NCBI GenBank assembly: GCA_051878835.1
Contig: JBJEKW010000081.1
Span: 1-64,000 of the forward strand
DNA length: 64,000 nt
Reading direction: 5' to 3'
From: Olsenella_K sp051878835
Lineage (GTDB): Bacteria; Actinomycetota; Coriobacteriia; Coriobacteriales; Atopobiaceae
How positions within the stretch are numbered: position 1 is the first letter of the stretch; every line of letters begins with the position of its first letter. Under the pieces are notes generated by a model. That model was not told the DNA's origin and did no database searches. It was given only the letters and a program-made list of their open reading frames with translations. Positions 8,088 to 16,656 of this stretch are shown one piece after another. The translations under genes were made by a program, and so were the position numbers.

Positions 8088-9858
8088 CACGTATGTTGGG
8101 GTGACGGTAGGCCCGATTGTATCTACCTTGGAGATGGCCTCAAAACCAGCCGGTCTCTGGTTCGCCAGTGGCATGTTCTCCTGGATTTCGTCTCGAATCT
8201 GCCATGGCATGCTAAGTAACGATCGGCTTAGAGACTGGAACATCAAGCCCATCTCTCCTGCCTACAGCGATGATTTTTCCACTGTCTTCCGTGAGGATGA
8301 CCCGAATGATCCCGGTGGGGCATTCTTGGACGGCGTTGGCCGTTGGAACGATCATCTCTTCTTTGTCCTTGACTCCGAGAAGGTCGAGGAGGACAAGCTG
8401 GGGGAGGCTATGGATGGCGTGATTGCATCCGCTAAGCGCGATGTCGCGGGAGGAGTCCTGAGCGCGCTGCGCCAGACATCCTCCAACCAGCAAGCCCAGA
8501 ATCCAGAAGCCCAGCAGGCGCTTTCCGATTACATCCAGATAGCCTGGATGTCTGCAGATGAGAGCCAGGTAGGAGACGAGAACTGCATTCTCGCGCTTAG
8601 CAAGTACCTTGATAGCCTTGAGCTTTGCCAGGGAATCCCCACCAACGATGAAGCTAACCCACTCTATGAGTTCCTTCTTGGCAGCAAGGATGACCCAGAT
8701 CCACGGCCAAACGAGAACGTGAAGAACTGCTGGCTTGTCCCCGAGGGGTATCGTGACGGAACGCTGGGCAAGTCAAACTTTCCGCTCTTTACCCGTAACG
8801 GCAGAATTCGCGACATCGAGCATATCGCCGGACGCGCGCGCAGGGGGATTGACGCGCAATGGAAGCGCTACAGCTACTACGCCGTGGTGCAAGCAGATGG
8901 CGACAACATGACGAAGACCATCCAGACAGCACGGACGCCAGGGGAGACGCTGGAGTTCTCCGCCAAATGCCTTGCGTACTCTGGGGAGGCATCAAGGCTT
9001 ATCGATTTGTACGGCGGCATGACAATCTATGCGGGGGGAGACGACCTGCTGTTCTTGGCCCCGCTGGAGGGAAGCTGCCCCGATGGTGGCACTATGAGTA
9101 TCCTTGGGCTCTGCTCGCGCATTCAAGCTGCGTTCCAGCGAATCTTTGGGAAGGGGCAGCCAAACTCTCCACTTGCTGTCTCGTTTGGGATTAGCGTCGC
9201 GTACTACAAGTCCCCTCTTTACGAGTCGCTCAGGTCGGCGCAATACCTGCTATTTGCCTGCAGCAAGCGTAACTCTTATGGGAAGCGCAGGATTACCCTT
9301 TCGCTCCAGAAGCACAGCGGCCAGTCCGTGTGCTTCTCCGTAGCCAGCGAGGCACAGCTCGAAGACGGCTCCCCCTCGCCCCTAGCACTGCTGGACACCC
9401 TCATCTGCAGCGCGCTTCCTAGGGGGCGGCCATTGGGATGTGGGCAGGCCGATGCCGCACCTTTGGGCGAGGAGACTGATGACGAGCTAAGGTCCGTTCT
9501 CTATCGGCTGGGGGAGTTCGAGGGGCTGTTTGAGTCCGCAATGAGGATGGAGCATGACGGCGTTGCCGGCACCCGTGTCAGCGACCTGTACGACAACATG
9601 TTTGACGCGGCGGACCAGAAGCGCTTCGCCGGCTATCTGTCTGGCATACAGTCGCTGGGCCAGGCAATCGTTGCTTCAGACACAAAAGATAAGGCGGGAA
9701 ATAGGTCCTGCTGGAGCCTAGCCGAGGGTCTCCCTTCCGGCCAGGCTGGCACCCCGGGTGGCAACGGGAACGCATACTATGAGACTCAGGGGTACGTCAA
9801 CGCACTTTGCTCCATGCTTAGGTTCGCAAAGCTTTACTCGGAGAGGGGCGAGGAGTGA
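8074..9858 (+). CDS. cas10: Cas10/Cmr2 large subunit, HD-less
   Basis: 594 residues starting at GTG with GAAGGA just upstream. The N-terminus YVGVTVGPIVSTLEMA followed by LWFASGMFSWISS is the normal start of the first palm-containing region of Cmr2. No HD nuclease domain precedes it, which explains the short length. Palm 1 has ADGDNM (residues 274-279). Palm 2 has the intact cyclase motif GGDD at 321-324 in IYAGGDDLLFLAPL. The protein should therefore make a nucleotide second messenger when the complex binds target RNA, but should not cut DNA by itself. A membrane CorA-like protein at the operon end is the likely receiver of the signal. The stop overlaps the start of cmr3. Confidence 0.95.
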   Translation: MVSISTYVGVTVGPIVSTLEMASKPAGLWFASGMFSWISSRICHGMLSNDRLRDWNIKPISPAYSDDFSTVFREDDPNDPGGAFLDGVGRWNDHLFFVLDSEKVEEDKLGEAMDGVIASAKRDVAGGVLSALRQTSSNQQAQNPEAQQALSDYIQIAWMSADESQVGDENCILALSKYLDSLELCQGIPTNDEANPLYEFLLGSKDDPDPRPNENVKNCWLVPEGYRDGTLGKSNFPLFTRNGRIRDIEHIAGRARRGIDAQWKRYSYYAVVQADGDNMTKTIQTARTPGETLEFSAKCLAYSGEASRLIDLYGGMTIYAGGDDLLFLAPLEGSCPDGGTMSILGLCSRIQAAFQRIFGKGQPNSPLAVSFGISVAYYKSPLYESLRSAQYLLFACSKRNSYGKRRITLSLQKHSGQSVCFSVASEAQLEDGSPSPLALLDTLICSALPRGRPLGCGQADAAPLGEETDDELRSVLYRLGEFEGLFESAMRMEHDGVAGTRVSDLYDNMFDAADQKRFAGYLSGIQSLGQAIVASDTKDKAGNRSCWSLAEGLPSGQAGTPGGNGNAYYETQGYVNALCSMLRFAKLYSERGEE

Positions 9859-11006
9859 TGAGCCAGTACCTGGTGACGTTTAGGCCCCTTGAGCCCTATT
9901 TTCTGGGTGGGGAACGAAATGCCCGCTTTGGGGACAGCACCATCTTCTCTCAGCCCTACTATATTCACTCGCTGAACGTGCCCTCTCAAACCACGCTGTT
10001 TGGCGCTCTGCGGTACCTGATCCTAGAGGCATCGGGAAGGCTGATTTCCAACTGGGCAGACGCTGCCCAGAGGCAGCGCGCGGCAGAGGCGGTGGGCCCC
10101 TCGAGCTTCTCGTTTGAGAGGACCACCAGCTTTGGCGCTCTCAAATCCATATCGCCAGCATTCCTCATCAACTGCTGCGCGTCTGCATGCACGGACATTA
10201 CACAGCATGCCCTTGTGCCGGCGCCCATGAACGCGGTGGTTGGCGGTGACGGCGGGTTGGTTGGCCTGCTGAAGGTTGTGGAGCCTCCTGCGGGAGTGCA
10301 CCTAAGCCGTGGCGGTCTCTACGCGACAGACTACAATGTCAAGAACGGCTATTGCACGGGATGGCTTGACCTGGCCACTTGCAAGGTGCATGAATCTGGT
10401 GAGCTGTTCGCGGGCGTTACCCGCGTGGGTATCGACGCCTCCCGTCCCGAGAACCAGGATGATGCCTTCTTCAAGAAGGAGAGCAAGGTCCTCTCCCCAC
10501 TCTTGCAAGATCGCGGTGGTGGGTTTGCGTGCTTCGCTAATATTGACATGGCTGCTGTTCCGGGGTTGGAAACCCTTTCCGAGCAAGGCGGCATAGTGTT
10601 CATGGGGCAGGACAAGTCAACCTTCTCTGTGGAGTTTACTCCCTGTTCCCAGAACGTCTCCTACCCGGTGCTCGCGCAGGGGACCGTGAGCTTACTGGAG
10701 GAGGCCCTCTCCGCCTCCTGCGAGGGTGGTACACCCGCTTGTTTCTGGTACTCGCTGGGAGACTGCCTGGTGGAGCATAGCCCGAGGGGATTCTTCATCG
10801 TCGAAACGGATTACTTCCGTCACTTAGGCACCCACTACGAGAAGCGCTCGAGCTATCGGCAAGGGCTGTCCAAGTCCGGTCTCTATCGCATTGCGCGTGG
10901 AGGCTCTGTGTTCTATCAGGAACCCCGCTTGGTGGAAGAGGACAGGAAGAAGCGCTGTGCGGTTGTGGGCATGAACCAGCTGCTTCCTGTAAACGTGAAG
11001 GAGTGA
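9858..11006 (+). CDS. cmr3: Cmr3 RAMP protein
   Basis: About 382 residues. The start is ATG 9858 inside the cas10 stop (TGATG), with an in-frame GTG at 9855 as alternative. The opening FRPLEPYFLGGERNARFG matches the Cmr3 N-terminal pattern PLEPxFFGG, and PSQTTLFGALRYLILE matches the following helix. Cmr3 contacts Cas10 and the 5' tag of the crRNA. The gene is translationally coupled to cas10 and cmr4. Confidence 0.9.
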   Translation: MSQYLVTFRPLEPYFLGGERNARFGDSTIFSQPYYIHSLNVPSQTTLFGALRYLILEASGRLISNWADAAQRQRAAEAVGPSSFSFERTTSFGALKSISPAFLINCCASACTDITQHALVPAPMNAVVGGDGGLVGLLKVVEPPAGVHLSRGGLYATDYNVKNGYCTGWLDLATCKVHESGELFAGVTRVGIDASRPENQDDAFFKKESKVLSPLLQDRGGGFACFANIDMAAVPGLETLSEQGGIVFMGQDKSTFSVEFTPCSQNVSYPVLAQGTVSLLEEALSASCEGGTPACFWYSLGDCLVEHSPRGFFIVETDYFRHLGTHYEKRSSYRQGLSKSGLYRIARGGSVFYQEPRLVEEDRKKRCAVVGMNQLLPVNVKE

Positions 11007-11011
11007 CGACT

Positions 11012-11842
11012 GTGGATAACAAGTTTTACTACCTTAGCTGCCTGACGAATCTTCACGTGGGCAACGGCGCCGATAACTTTGGAATCATCGATCGCGAAGT
11101 CGAACGCGATTTCGTAACGGGGTATCCTACCATCCCATCCTCCGGCCTCAAGGGTGCCTTTCGCAAGTACTTTACGGAGGCCGGCGGGGCTGAGCTTGTG
11201 GACAGGCTCTTTGGGCCTTCCTCGGGCTCTGGTGACACCAGGCCAGGGTCAGTCAAATTCATCTCTGGCCAGCTTTTGTTTCGCCCCGTGAGGGCCTCAA
11301 AAGGCGCGTATGCGTGCTATCAGTGCACTACCATGACGACGCTACGAATGCTTGCTAGGGCACGCGGAGAGATTGCTAACGATGCGAGCATGCAGGGACT
11401 TCTCGCTGACTCTGGCCCCGAGCCGAAAACGTGCTACTTTGGCGAGGGCGACGGGGGCGTAGAGGTCGAGGGCTTTGCGGCACCTTGTGCGGACGCGCAC
11501 GAGGAACTTGGCAAGTGCGCAAAAGGCCTTCTGTCTGCCGCTGCTCCAGACGCTGCTTCCAGGAAGCTCACGAGCGGTGTTGTTCTTCTCGGGGAGGATG
11601 ATAACCGCGCGATTCCCCTTCCTGTCATCGCGCGCAATCAGCTTGACAATGGCATCAGCAAGAATCTCTGGTATGAGGAGTTTGTCCCTCATGACAGTAT
11701 CTTCTGGTTTGCTGTACTTGGCCCCGAGGAGGACCTCGAGGCTTTCGACAACGTCGTGGCTGGCAAGGTTGTGCAGATTGGAGGCAATGCCACGATAGGG
11801 CGTGGCCTCTGTCTTGTTGTTCCCTTCGGCCAGAGCATCTAG
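11012..11842 (+). CDS. cmr4: Cmr4 backbone subunit with target-RNA cleavage site
   Basis: About 276 residues. GAAGGAG eight bases upstream favours the GTG at 11012 over the GTG at 11003 that overlaps the cmr3 stop. LHVGNG, then GIIDREVERD, then IPSSGLKGAFR are the characteristic Cmr4/Cas7 motifs. Asp27 in GIIDREVERD corresponds to the catalytic Asp that cuts target RNA at 6-nt intervals in studied Cmr complexes. The site is intact, so target RNA cleavage, and hence shut-off of signalling after cleavage, is expected. RLFGPSS follows, as in the family. Confidence 0.93.
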   Translation: MDNKFYYLSCLTNLHVGNGADNFGIIDREVERDFVTGYPTIPSSGLKGAFRKYFTEAGGAELVDRLFGPSSGSGDTRPGSVKFISGQLLFRPVRASKGAYACYQCTTMTTLRMLARARGEIANDASMQGLLADSGPEPKTCYFGEGDGGVEVEGFAAPCADAHEELGKCAKGLLSAAAPDAASRKLTSGVVLLGEDDNRAIPLPVIARNQLDNGISKNLWYEEFVPHDSIFWFAVLGPEEDLEAFDNVVAGKVVQIGGNATIGRGLCLVVPFGQSI

Positions 11843-11853
11843 GGTGGGCAGCT

Positions 11854-12309
11854 ATGTCAAATGCAAGAGTCGAGAGAATGATTCCGTCTGCCAGGGACGC
11901 AATCATCAAAGCTGGAATTTCGGAAGGCGGCAGCGTGAAGAAGGCTTTCCGGGGGCAGATCTCTACTTTCGGAGCCGCAATCACCATGGGTTCCCTGTTG
12001 CCTGCGGTTGCATTTTTTAGCGACCAGGGATCTGCAGAGGTTGACCGTACCAAGCTCATGAAGGCGATTATGCTCGTCCTGCAGAAGGAGGAGGGCCTCC
12101 TGGGCGATTTCGCGAAGAGGTACGACAAACTCCTGGACCTCTGCACGGAGGTATGCAATGTGCCCTATGCCGAGGGTGTTTGCGCAAACGAACTGAGCGC
12201 CCCGCAACTTCGTGAAGGCGTCATCGATGCTGCTATCGCAATTAAACTGGCCATGAATTACTTCAGGCTAGTCACCACGGATGGCGGCGAGGGGGCGAGC
12301 CGCTCGTGA
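11854..12309 (+). CDS. cmr5: Cmr5 small subunit
   Basis: 151 residues, almost entirely helical in composition, the usual size for Cmr5. The segments GGSVKKAFRGQISTFGAAI and GSLLPAVAFFS are the recognisable core of the family. Cmr5 forms the minor filament that holds target RNA in the complex. It lies 11 bases after cmr4 and its stop overlaps the GTG start of cmr6 by four bases. Confidence 0.93.
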   Translation: MSNARVERMIPSARDAIIKAGISEGGSVKKAFRGQISTFGAAITMGSLLPAVAFFSDQGSAEVDRTKLMKAIMLVLQKEEGLLGDFAKRYDKLLDLCTEVCNVPYAEGVCANELSAPQLREGVIDAAIAIKLAMNYFRLVTTDGGEGASRS

Positions 12310-13352
12310 GCTATTCACACAACAATGGCGGCGGAGGCTATAGGGGCAACCATGGCTACAAGGGCGGCCAAGGTAAGCCTCGAGGCAACCGCAATGGTGG
12401 AAGTCATCAAGGACCGGGCAGAAGATTTCAGGCTTCGCCCGTGCCGTTTCAGTCGAAGAACCTTTCATGGGCGTACTATGCCGAATACTACCAAGACAGG
12501 GCCGGCAATTGGCTGTCGAACAACTCTGATGGCAACGTGATTGAGGGTCGCAATCTTGGACTGCTCACGTGCGGGAGTGGGCTTCACAGCGATCTTGCAG
12601 CCGCAGTCTCTCATGACGAACCACTGTCGGGGGTTCCCGGATACGGCTCCTTCAGGCTCAAGACGGCGTATCAGGGGCTGCTTATGGGGACGGGCTACCT
12701 TCATGCCCACGGGTCCGAAGACGGTTCGGATAACAATAACGCCTCAGGTGCATCCGCGTTTAAAGGCGAGATAGGGATGGGGTTCTCGTTCGACTATCCA
12801 TCCGGACTTCCGTATCTGCCCGGCTCATCCGTGAAGGGTTCAATTAGATCGGTGTTTCCTTGGGGTGACTCGGAGTCAAAGGACCCCATGTTCTTGAACA
12901 AGTGCGGCATCGTTGGGGCACTGCTTGTAGAGACTTTTGGGCGCGATTCTATGAGTCAAGCAACGGCAGCGTCCAACGTGAATGACATTGGGGCAAAGGA
13001 TATTGTTGAACTGAGAAACGCACTGTTTGATAACGGGGTCACGTTTCTTGATGCCTTCCCGTATCTCCCGCCCTGCGATGAGATTAGGGGTGGGCTGCTG
13101 GCAACTGACTACATAACCCCGCATCACCGGGGAAACAAGGACGTCTTTGGCAACCCCATGCCAATTCAGATTCTGAAAGTACGAGCCGGCGTTCAGTTTG
13201 AATTTCGCTTCATTCTGCCAGATCGTGTAGAGCTTTCATCTGGCGTCCTGCTCGATCATGATGATTTGCTTGCATTTCTAAGAACGACCATTATGTTCGT
13301 TGGTGTGGGCGCAAAAACCAGTACTGGATATGGTCGGCTAATTCAGCCATGA
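12306..13352 (+). CDS. cmr6: Cmr6 RAMP protein with glycine/arginine-rich N-terminal tail
   Basis: 348 residues from a GTG start that overlaps the cmr5 stop. LPYLPGSSVKGSIRS, LATDYITPHH and GVGAKTSTGYGRL are the conserved Cmr6 segments, the last being the glycine-rich loop. Cmr6 sits near the 3' end of the crRNA beside Cmr1. The first 40 or so residues are unusual: they are nearly all Gly, Asn, Arg, Lys, His and Tyr with RGN and YKGGQG repeats, like an RGG-type disordered RNA-binding tail. Confidence 0.92.
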   Translation: MSYSHNNGGGGYRGNHGYKGGQGKPRGNRNGGSHQGPGRRFQASPVPFQSKNLSWAYYAEYYQDRAGNWLSNNSDGNVIEGRNLGLLTCGSGLHSDLAAAVSHDEPLSGVPGYGSFRLKTAYQGLLMGTGYLHAHGSEDGSDNNNASGASAFKGEIGMGFSFDYPSGLPYLPGSSVKGSIRSVFPWGDSESKDPMFLNKCGIVGALLVETFGRDSMSQATAASNVNDIGAKDIVELRNALFDNGVTFLDAFPYLPPCDEIRGGLLATDYITPHHRGNKDVFGNPMPIQILKVRAGVQFEFRFILPDRVELSSGVLLDHDDLLAFLRTTIMFVGVGAKTSTGYGRLIQP

Positions 13353-13413
13353 TTGCTGACAGGCCGAGGTACGGTGGGCGGTGGCTGGTGTTTGGCCTCG
13401 GCCACATCGCGGG

Positions 13414-15372
13414 ATGGAGGACGCCGGGTTGGCAGTCAATGCGAATATCGAGGAGTTTAGTGCAGCAGACGAGCGTGTTAGCTTTCACACGTTCGTCTTT
13501 CCCTTTCGTTGGGTCGTGGACGGGAATCCAGGAATCCCAGGCGCTAAGGGCGGCTCGACCTCTGCCAAGGGCACGGGAATGGATACCCGCAGGGAGTTCG
13601 CCAAGTGTCTGAACGACCGGTTCAAGATGGTCGATGCCACATGGCTTGATTGCGATGGCAATGACGCCGGAGGTGACTGGGAGCAGGGGTATGCCGTTTA
13701 TCAGTACTTCAACAATGCAGCAAGGCGCCTCATGACCTGCAACTCGTCAGAGGCCTCTGGCAAATTTGGCCTCGAGAGCGACGTGGTGTGGAACTACAGG
13801 TTTGTTCCTCCCAAGGGTACTGGCAAGCTCAGCTACTACATCTGCTGCGCTGGGGATTCAGAGAATCGCTGCGCCAACAGTGGTCAAGGTGCGTGTGCCT
13901 CGGGCGGGGAAAGAGATTGTTTGAGAAAGACGGAGTACTTTCTCCCTGTCCGAGCGATTTGGGTCAAGCTCTTCGATATGGGAATAGGGCTTCTGGTGTT
14001 CGAACTCGAGTACTGGGGCCACAAGCGGGTCACGTACCCGGCATGCGCGAGCCTAAAGTCGAACAATTCTTCCCAGCAGTGGGAGCGCACCCCATTTGAG
14101 GATGTAAACATTATCAACGAGCGGGGGAGGCGCGTTTTCCCTCCGTTCCTTGGCAAGGCTGTCAGCGAGAAGTCTGGAGGAAGGGGCCTGTCTGCCGATG
14201 CAATAGCGCTGGTGTGGGACAATGGGGAGTCGTGGGACTACTACTACGATGACGACCTCGTCGAGAACAATACCTTCACAAAGATTAGTTTTCGCAAAGA
14301 GCACGACGGTTCATTTGATCCGTTGGTCCCTAACTTCGTGAGCTACTTTCTCACGGGTAGCTTTTGCGAGGATGGCAGGAAGACGGTCTTCACGGCTGAC
14401 GTGTTCGATGGCGACGGCGAGCCGGATGGCGAGGTCTGCTCGACCGACGGCAAGGTACACTACGCCATTGATCCCATTATTGACGAGCGCATGTTCACGA
14501 TGTGCTTTCTAGGGGACAAGGATTTCTCCGACCGAATAAAGGGTGGCGACTGTCGACAGGGTGCGGGAGATTATCCGTACCTGACGGACCGGGACGTGAT
14601 GGAGGATCTGTACTGCTTTGGGTTTATCGACGAACATGGTAGCTGCAGCTGCCAGAACCGTGTGATGCTCAAAGACATGCTTCAGACGCATGTGTACGCC
14701 CGCTGGATAGATTACGGGACCGTCAACATCTCAAGCGAGTATTCATTCATGTGCCTGTCAAGCGGAATGCCGTCTCTTCTCACCAACCCGTTTCTGACGG
14801 AGTACCAGCAGATCATTTACATCGTGCTCGCGCAGCGGGCTTCTCTGCTTAGCCTTGAGAGCCTCATTAGCCAGTATGCCCTCGAAGCGCACAAGGACAA
14901 GGACGAGGAAGGAAAGGAATTCGAGAGTTTAGAGTACACTATGGGACTCAAGGTCCGGGGACTGCAACGTCGCCATATCTACTTCTCGAGCAGGTATCTG
15001 CTGCCCGAAATCACGTCGCAGCAACAGGGTATCGAGTTGTATGACATGCTCCTGGACACCATGCTGGTTGACAAGAGAAGCCAGCAGATTGACAAGCAAA
15101 TCAACGACCTCTTTGATCTGAAGAACAACGAGTATGATCTCGACGAAAGCAGGGACAACCGGGCTCAGAATGCGGTCCTGTTTGTCATTGCATTGGCTGG
15201 GTTGATTAGCCTTGCGTGCGATTTGGCGGGCGCGCCCCTGGAAGGCGTGGTCAACGATGGGTGGTTCCTCCTGTTGTTTGTCTTCATCTTCGGCGCTCTC
15301 TACGGTTTAATTCGCAAATTTGGATATCACGTGAGTGATCTGGCCAAGTCGATTAGAAATAGGTCGAGCTAG
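13414..15372 (+). CDS. CorA-like membrane effector of the type III CRISPR locus
   Basis: About 652 residues. The frame opens at GTG 13381. ATG 13414 and TTG 13429 (preceded by GGAGG) are other candidate starts. FHTFVFPFRW near the N-terminus begins a large soluble region of about 550 residues that is unusually rich in Cys (for example ICCAGDSENRC and SCSCQNR). A helical stalk follows, then two C-terminal membrane helices, FVIALAGLISLACDL and FLLLFVFIFGALYGL. Large soluble domain, stalk and two terminal helices is the CorA layout, but the GMN filter motif of Mg transporters is not visible. CorA-family proteins are known type III-B effectors that respond to a Cas10-made nucleotide (SAM-AMP in Bacteroides fragilis). 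It starts within about 60 bases of the cmr6 stop and ends the operon. Confidence 0.8.
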   Translation: MEDAGLAVNANIEEFSAADERVSFHTFVFPFRWVVDGNPGIPGAKGGSTSAKGTGMDTRREFAKCLNDRFKMVDATWLDCDGNDAGGDWEQGYAVYQYFNNAARRLMTCNSSEASGKFGLESDVVWNYRFVPPKGTGKLSYYICCAGDSENRCANSGQGACASGGERDCLRKTEYFLPVRAIWVKLFDMGIGLLVFELEYWGHKRVTYPACASLKSNNSSQQWERTPFEDVNIINERGRRVFPPFLGKAVSEKSGGRGLSADAIALVWDNGESWDYYYDDDLVENNTFTKISFRKEHDGSFDPLVPNFVSYFLTGSFCEDGRKTVFTADVFDGDGEPDGEVCSTDGKVHYAIDPIIDERMFTMCFLGDKDFSDRIKGGDCRQGAGDYPYLTDRDVMEDLYCFGFIDEHGSCSCQNRVMLKDMLQTHVYARWIDYGTVNISSEYSFMCLSSGMPSLLTNPFLTEYQQIIYIVLAQRASLLSLESLISQYALEAHKDKDEEGKEFESLEYTMGLKVRGLQRRHIYFSSRYLLPEITSQQQGIELYDMLLDTMLVDKRSQQIDKQINDLFDLKNNEYDLDESRDNRAQNAVLFVIALAGLISLACDLAGAPLEGVVNDGWFLLLFVFIFGALYGLIRKFGYHVSDLAKSIRNRSS

Positions 15373-16047
15373 AGAGGATTACCGTATTTGGTGAATGGTT
15401 GAGCGATGGGATTCCGACGCACGGATGCGATGACCAAAGAAATGCTTGATTCGAGAGTCACACGGAACAGCGCCGGCATCATCACGACCTCCTTCACCCC
15501 CGAGCATCCAGAAAAGGTCGCAGCTTTCGCTGTCTTTCTGAAAGAACCTCGGTTTGACCGGGTCAATGAGTGGACGAGCTCGTTCGAACATTGCTCTACT
15601 CGCTGGTGCTTACCCATGTGTGGCCATCAACGCAACCATGATTACCGGGATAGGAAAACTGGACCGGAGAAACCGCAAGGCCTTTCTGCCTCGAGGCAAC
15701 GAGTGTAATAGACATGCTTCGTCCTATTGATAAGCTTCTGAACTATCAGAAACGAGGCTTCGTCAAGATTCCTCGGGAGCTCGATACAGAAGGACCCCCG
15801 GAATAAACTCGAACCATCCGGTCCGTGAAGTAGTCTCATATATATACCAAGAGGGGCGCGAGGGAATACCCTGAGAGCACCACTAGTAATGCGTGTCTCT
15901 ATCTTGGCGGCCAGCGGTTCGCCTCAGTGGTGAGTTAACAGTTCTTGGGGTATCCGTTGCTTTCGCGATGGCTGTCTACGGGACTCTCGCTGCACCTTCC
16001 TGTTCCTCATGCCGTCTCCTTTTTGCAAGTCACAGTTGCCGTCAATG

Positions 16048-16114
16048 CAAAACCACCCACATGACGAGGCTTTGTACCTTTCGTACACAAAGTATCGTCA
16101 CGTGGGTGGTTTTG
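16048..16114. repeat. Long palindromic element, copy A
   Basis: The arms 16048-16067 (CAAAACCACCCACATGACGA) and 16095-16114 (TCGTCACGTGGGTGGTTTTG) pair over 20 bp with one G-T type mismatch. A second, inner palindrome (CTTTGT...ACAAAG, 16070-16092) fills the loop. The right arm runs into TTTTGTTTTT, so the plus-strand transcript would form a terminator-like hairpin. A related copy lies 160 bases downstream. Confidence 0.85.
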
Positions 16115-16274
16115 TTTTTCTCGACGGTTACCTTGTGACCATGCCTTGGTGGAGGATGCGGTCACACTCTCATGACTACCGCGTTTACCTGGTGCTTTAT
16201 GGAGCGTCCAAGAAACGCTTTGGCGCAAACTTTCCGGGATTACTCCTCGCGTAAAAACTATCGATATCTGGGAT

Positions 16275-16334
16275 GCCCACCCGAGTGTAGTTTGTACATT
16301 CGACGCACAAAGTATTGCCGTGTGGGTGGTTTTG
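16275..16334. repeat. Long palindromic element, copy B
   Basis: This is a diverged copy of the element at 16048-16114. It shares CCCACC on the left, TTTGTAC in the centre-left and ACAAAGTAT, then GTGGGTGGTTTTG, on the right. The left arm is shorter and less complementary than in copy A, so this copy looks partly decayed. Confidence 0.75.
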
Positions 16335-16656
16335 CACACTGGAAGGCTTGAGGAAGCCTGTTTTGGTGCGGCGTGCGGGCTGCTGGCATGTGGGCTGCCG
16401 GGGCTATTCTGCCACAGAAAAAGCCAGGACCGGCGAAATTGCTGACCCTGGCTTTGTCTTAAAACTCTCGCTCCGAAATAGTGAGAAGCACTGTTCGTGA
16501 CGCGGTTCAAGAGGTGATTGCCCGCCGCGCGCGCTTTGAGAGCTCCTGCCTGCCACATGCGGTCCGAGAAGCGCCGTTCGAGCAGCGGCCCGCGAGCAGC
16601 GTCCCGCAAGAAACCCAGCCCGAGAACTCCTGCCCGAGAACCGTAGCCCTAGCTTC

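Larger units (their letters stand above)
15373..16656. other. Gene-poor boundary region downstream of the CRISPR island
   Basis: No gene in this 1.28 kb is convincing. Short open frames exist on both strands, such as a 100-codon frame at 15406-15708 and a 30-codon frame at 15714-15806, but none has a clear ribosome binding site or recognisable motif. They may be remnants of decayed genes. The right half carries two related palindromic elements, listed separately. No NrN-type phosphodiesterase or SAM-AMP lyase, the usual partner of CRISPR CorA, was found here. Confidence 0.6.

Noticed and set aside
15406..15708. A 100-codon frame after the CorA-like gene
   Set aside because: No ribosome binding site, no recognisable motif, and a competing frame on the other strand. 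It may be a remnant but not a supported gene.
15373..16656. Search for a NrN phosphodiesterase, SAM-AMP lyase or ring nuclease beside the CorA-like gene
   Set aside because: No DHH/DHHA1 motif, lyase-like or CARF-like sequence was visible in any frame. Absence is noted as a finding rather than a feature.
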